A stretch of DNA of 64,000 nt from contig JAHXHS010000030.1 of NCBI GenBank assembly GCA_025656455.1, forward strand, positions 1 to 64,000, read 5' to 3'. The DNA comes from Candidatus Thiodiazotropha sp. (ex Epidulcina cf. delphinae). Its GTDB lineage: Bacteria; Pseudomonadota; Gammaproteobacteria; Chromatiales; Chromatiaceae. Of the stretch, positions 60,960 through 64,000 are shown in pieces; position 1 is the stretch's first letter, and each line of letters begins with the position of its first letter. The notes below the pieces were generated by a model, which saw only the letters and a list, made by a program, of their open reading frames with translations, searched no databases and had not been told where the DNA came from. The position numbers and the translations under genes are program-made.

Positions 60960-61120
60960 TTACCGGGAGTGAATAGGGATCGCGGACAATCAACCTTGAG
61001 CTGAAACGTTGAATCCAGACGATTCGGCTTGATATGCTATAAACGGTCTGACTTGAGATAAAGCGTGAAGTGCGACAGTGGCGACAATTAGGGGTGCCCT
61101 ACCGGCCGTGGATCAGTTAC

Positions 61121-62302
61121 ATGTCCATAATCAATACTTTTATTAAACACCTTGGCGAAAACTCCCGGATCTATTCCATGCGGGAGTTCGACGATCTGGT
61201 ATCCGCGGAAGACCACCCGGGTTATATGCGTACGCACCGCGCCGATCTGCTGCTCGATCGAATTCGCTTTCTCGCCTCGCTCTTCTCCCTGCTGGTCCCT
61301 CTCTGGCTGGTGATCGACTATCTGTTGTTGCCTCTGGAGGTATTCTGGCCCATCGCATTGATCAGGCTGGTTTCGACCGCGCACTTCATTTTCTTGTCCC
61401 GCTATCGCGCCAAAGATGTCAACCTGAAAAACAGCCTGCTGCTGCTGGGTAGTATGATGCTCAATCTGCCGCTGACTTTTTTCGCTTCCACCCACTACCT
61501 GGTAATGCTGCCGCCGGAGGATATTTACCAATTGCCGGTGCAGCTCTATACCATGCTGCCCTATATTGCCGTGGGATTTCTCGGCCTGTTTCCGTTGACC
61601 GTCCTGGAGTGCGCCACCCTGGCGCTGTTGTTGGCGATGGTGACCATGACCGGCTGGAGTTTCTATGATGCCGATCCGCTGAACCATCTGCTGCCGACCC
61701 TATGGATGCTGTGCATCATACTCAGCATCGTGCTGTTCGCCGCCACGCTGCAACTGCAGTATATGATCGCCCTGATCACGCGGGCCGACCATGACCCCGT
61801 TACCGGCGCGCAAACCAGGAAATCCGGCATCCAGAGTCTGGCAAAGGCCTTTCAGCAGGCACAGATTCAGAATGACAACCTCAGTATCGCACTGGTGGAT
61901 ATCGATGACGCGAAAAACATCATCAGCGAATATGACTACGCCACCTATGATCATGCCGTTATCGAAGCGGCCGACATCCTGCGCGATGGCTTGCGCCATA
62001 ACGATATGTTGGTGCATTGGGGTGAAAAGGTGTTTCTCTTGATCCTGCCTGGCACCGATTGTGAGGGGGGCGCCATCACGGTGCGGCGGATTCATTCCCA
62101 GGGGCTGGGTTCTCTGCCCGATGGCAGCCCGGTTACGGCGAGTATCGGCATTTGCGAGAGGGTGGCCGATAATATGGAAGAGTGGTCAGATATGTTGACC
62201 ATGGTAGACGCTCGCAGGGATAGGGCAAAATCCCTGGGAAAAGACCGTTATGTGCTGTGCGGCGAATCAGGCGAGGCGCCGGGCGAGATCGATAACGGTT
62301 AG
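61121..62302 (+). CDS. Membrane GGDEF-domain protein with degenerate active site
   Basis: The product of about 393 residues has six or so transmembrane helices in its first 230 residues (FLASLFSLLVPLWLVIDYLL, MLPYIAVGFLGLFPLTVL, LWMLCIILSIVLFAATLQ). A GGDEF fold follows, beginning ADHDPVTGAQTRKSG. LVDIDDAKNI keeps the metal Asp, but the signature GG(D/E)EF is WGEKVF, so diguanylate cyclase activity is doubtful. A GTG at 61070 is an alternative start. The protein may serve as a c-di-GMP or GTP sensor, or be inactive. Confidence 0.8.
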   Translation: MSIINTFIKHLGENSRIYSMREFDDLVSAEDHPGYMRTHRADLLLDRIRFLASLFSLLVPLWLVIDYLLLPLEVFWPIALIRLVSTAHFIFLSRYRAKDVNLKNSLLLLGSMMLNLPLTFFASTHYLVMLPPEDIYQLPVQLYTMLPYIAVGFLGLFPLTVLECATLALLLAMVTMTGWSFYDADPLNHLLPTLWMLCIILSIVLFAATLQLQYMIALITRADHDPVTGAQTRKSGIQSLAKAFQQAQIQNDNLSIALVDIDDAKNIISEYDYATYDHAVIEAADILRDGLRHNDMLVHWGEKVFLLILPGTDCEGGAITVRRIHSQGLGSLPDGSPVTASIGICERVADNMEEWSDMLTMVDARRDRAKSLGKDRYVLCGESGEAPGEIDNG

Positions 62303-62373
62303 CCTTATCCGTGCGATTCGGATCAGGCGAACGCTGCGGCTTGGCGTTAACCTGTCATTTTACCCGATATGGC

Positions 62374-62835
62374 TCAGCGGAAAAAACGCTTGAAAGAGCG
62401 GGAGATCCAGCCGCCTTCTCCTTTGTTCTTGGTAAGTGATTTCATGGTCGATTTCACGGCCACGACATAGGCGGCATCGTCATTGCGGATATGGTTGAAC
62501 AGCCATCGTGCAAGAAGATTGTGCAACTCTTCTGAGATGTCTTCGCCGGCTTTGTATCTGAGCTGAAATTCGGCGACACGTCTTACGAATAATTCGTGGA
62601 CCTTCTTATGGGGGCGGACGAATTCGTATCCCGCATCCTCCATCAGGGCTTCCTCAAAGCTGAAATGTGACAGGGTATAGTCAACAGTTGCCTCGATGAT
62701 GTCGCTGACGCTTTTTTTGTCGTGATTGATCCGTGCGTCATGCAGCTTGTTGATATATTCAACGATGCGCTTGTGTTGTCCGTCAATGACGCCAATCCCT
62801 GTGTCGAGTTCCTTGGTCCAAACCAGATGTGCCAT
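62374..62835 (-). CDS. Bacteriohemerythrin
   Basis: The 153-residue protein has the hemerythrin ligand pattern: LVWTKELDTGIGVIDGQHKR, LSHFSFEEALMEDAGY, RPHKKVHELFVRRV and WLFNHIRNDDAAYVV. These supply the five His and two carboxylates of a di-iron O2-binding site. Single-domain bacteriohemerythrins carry or sense oxygen in microaerobic and sulfur-oxidising bacteria. The basic tail WISRSFKRFFR is unusual and could bind membrane or a partner. The gene is monocistronic. Confidence 0.94.
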   Translation of the reverse strand: MAHLVWTKELDTGIGVIDGQHKRIVEYINKLHDARINHDKKSVSDIIEATVDYTLSHFSFEEALMEDAGYEFVRPHKKVHELFVRRVAEFQLRYKAGEDISEELHNLLARWLFNHIRNDDAAYVVAVKSTMKSLTKNKGEGGWISRSFKRFFR

Positions 62836-63278
62836 ATATAATGCCTCGTCGGTGAGGGAATTCGGTACAAAGTATGTTTTTTGATATACCGAATGTCCTT
62901 GAAACGAATCCGGGGAGTGTCATCAAGCAGGTTTAGATAGCTATAAAATGTCAACGGGGAGGTCTGACTAGCGTGAGGAGAGGTCATTGAATATAGATTT
63001 CTTCCGTTGAGATGTCTTCCCGGGATATTGCCATTTACTGCTGTTCAGTTGACATCCCTATCCCGACTAGGTTGCAAGCCCGTAACAATCGGTTATGTCA
63101 ATGCGGAATGGACTTTGCTGGACAGAAGCAGTTGTTATTAACCCGGCACACGACGGCTGAATAGGGCTTGTTTAGGGTGCCGAGTTAATATTATTACATG
63201 GATTCTTACATGGATTCCACCCATTTGAACAGAAGAAGATGGACCATGACATCACCATGCAGCCAATGTTTACAGGTC
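62836..63278. repeat. Intergenic region with a TTAACCCGGCA repeat
   Basis: TATTAACCCGGCAC (63136) and GGTGCCGAGTTAATATT (63176) are imperfect inverted ends around ACGACGGCTGAATAGGGCTT, a short element related to those at 55983, 57241 and 36004. ACATGGATTC is directly repeated near 63197 and 63207. No gene is supported. Confidence 0.45.
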
Positions 63279-64000
63279 CTAAACTTCGTTCGAATATGCC
63301 GCCTCGAATTCCTCGACGGTGACGGGTCGGCCATAGAGATATCCTTGAGCTTCCTGGCACCCTTTTTCCAGGAGAAATTCAGCCTGCTGCTCTGTTTCCA
63401 CGCCCTCGGCAATAACGCGTAGATCGAGGGCCTTGCCCAATGCGATGACCGCTTCGGAAATCGCCATATCATTGGTGTCGAAGGGTATGTCACGGATGAA
63501 GGATTGATCGATTTTCAGCTTTTGGATGGGCAGCAGTTTGAGATAGCTCATCGAGGAGTAGCCGGTGCCGAAATCATCGATGGCCAGACTGAGGCCGAGC
63601 CGCCGCAATGCCTCAAGCTGTTGTACGGCATGCTCCGTATTCTGCATAATGAAACTTTCAGTGACTTCGAATTCCAGTTTATCAGCGGGCAGTTGGGAGT
63701 CGTCCAGTATCGCCTTGACCTTGTCGACAAAATCACTGTGCTGAAATTGCGGGCGTGCGACATTGACAGCGATCCGGCCGAAATTGAAACCCTTCTTCAT
63801 CCACTGTCTGCCTTGGAGGCAGGCGGCTCTCAACACCCAGCTCCCTATGTCGTGGATAAGCCCGTTCTCTTCCGCCAGGGGGATGAACTTCGAGGGGGAG
63901 ATTTCGCCGAGCTCTGGATGATGCCATCGGATCAGGGCCTCGACGCCAATCAATTTTCGGTTTTGAAGTCGAAGCTGGGGCTGGTAAACGAGGTGGAATT
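63279..64000 (-). CDS. EAL-domain c-di-GMP phosphodiesterase, C-terminal part
   Basis: The frame runs off the right edge, so only about 240 C-terminal residues are visible. They are a nearly complete EAL domain: FHLVYQPQLRLQNRKLIGVE, VEALIRWHHP (the EAL motif), FEVTESFIMQ, LAIDDFGTGYSSMSYLKLLP, LKIDQSFIRD, VIAEGVETEQQAEFL and QGYLYGRPV. The metal-binding and catalytic residues (E of EAL, N in VNVA, DDFG, E in GVETE) look intact, so activity is expected. Upstream sensor or GGDEF domains are likely but outside the window. Confidence 0.95.
   Translation of the reverse strand, partial: FHLVYQPQLRLQNRKLIGVEALIRWHHPELGEISPSKFIPLAEENGLIHDIGSWVLRAACLQGRQWMKKGFNFGRIAVNVARPQFQHSDFVDKVKAILDDSQLPADKLEFEVTESFIMQNTEHAVQQLEALRRLGLSLAIDDFGTGYSSMSYLKLLPIQKLKIDQSFIRDIPFDTNDMAISEAVIALGKALDLRVIAEGVETEQQAEFLLEKGCQEAQGYLYGRPVTVEEFEAAYSNEV

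Overview
The window reads as a mid-to-high GC gammaproteobacterial chromosome. Support comes from FabA, CpdA, OxyR with the E. coli cysteine spacing, IlvI/IlvN/IlvC, SfsA, the DUF1841 and DUF4124 families and an RstAB-like pair. A complete V/A-type rotary ATPase operon and the many signalling genes would suit an environmental, possibly sulfur-oxidising lineage; that placement is inference. No tRNA, rRNA or CRISPR array was seen.

Layout. 1-4000 is an accessory zone: an IS3-family end sitting in a broken copy of a response regulator, a divergent XRE/small-protein pair with an operator-like palindrome, two probable integron cassettes separated by an attC-like site, the intact paralogue of the broken regulator, and a frameshifted radC-like gene. 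4007-12918 (minus) is the V/A-ATPase operon G-C-I-K-F-E-A-B-D. 13138-15519 (minus) holds a hypothetical gene, hemH and a DUF971 gene. 15762-20824 (plus) holds pckA, a nest of IS200 remnants and repeats, then nth-DUF302-DUF1841-small membrane protein. 20983-29923 holds a Pro-rich secreted protein, sfsA, cpdA, oxyR, a class II aldolase/SDR fusion coupled to fabA, and proS. 30557-32256 is a two-gene unit: a DUF692 (MNIO) oxidase and a tiny CANCH-motif peptide. 33709-37107 is ilvI-ilvN-ilvC. 37279-41045 is an RstAB-like system and two lipoproteins. 42049-50142 holds a PqaA-like protein and a signalling operon (periplasmic binding protein, hybrid kinase, REC-HD-GYP, membrane-anchored binding protein). 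50171-64000 holds an M48-TPR lipoprotein, argG, leuA, an Lrp regulator, a GspE-like ATPase, a DUF5666 lipoprotein, a degenerate GGDEF protein, a bacteriohemerythrin and the C-terminus of an EAL protein.

The most striking feature is non-coding: a diverse superfamily of short palindromic elements bounded by TAG...CTA. The best copies are 267-272 bp with 34-bp inverted ends and two hairpins of about 90-100 bp joined by a CCTTCGGG-type pivot. Different copies have different stem sequences but keep base pairing. They nest and abut one another, and in six cases their terminal TAG is the stop codon of the adjacent gene. The second candidate of note is the MNIO-peptide pair. Cyclic-di-GMP signalling recurs through HD-GYP, GGDEF-like and EAL proteins.
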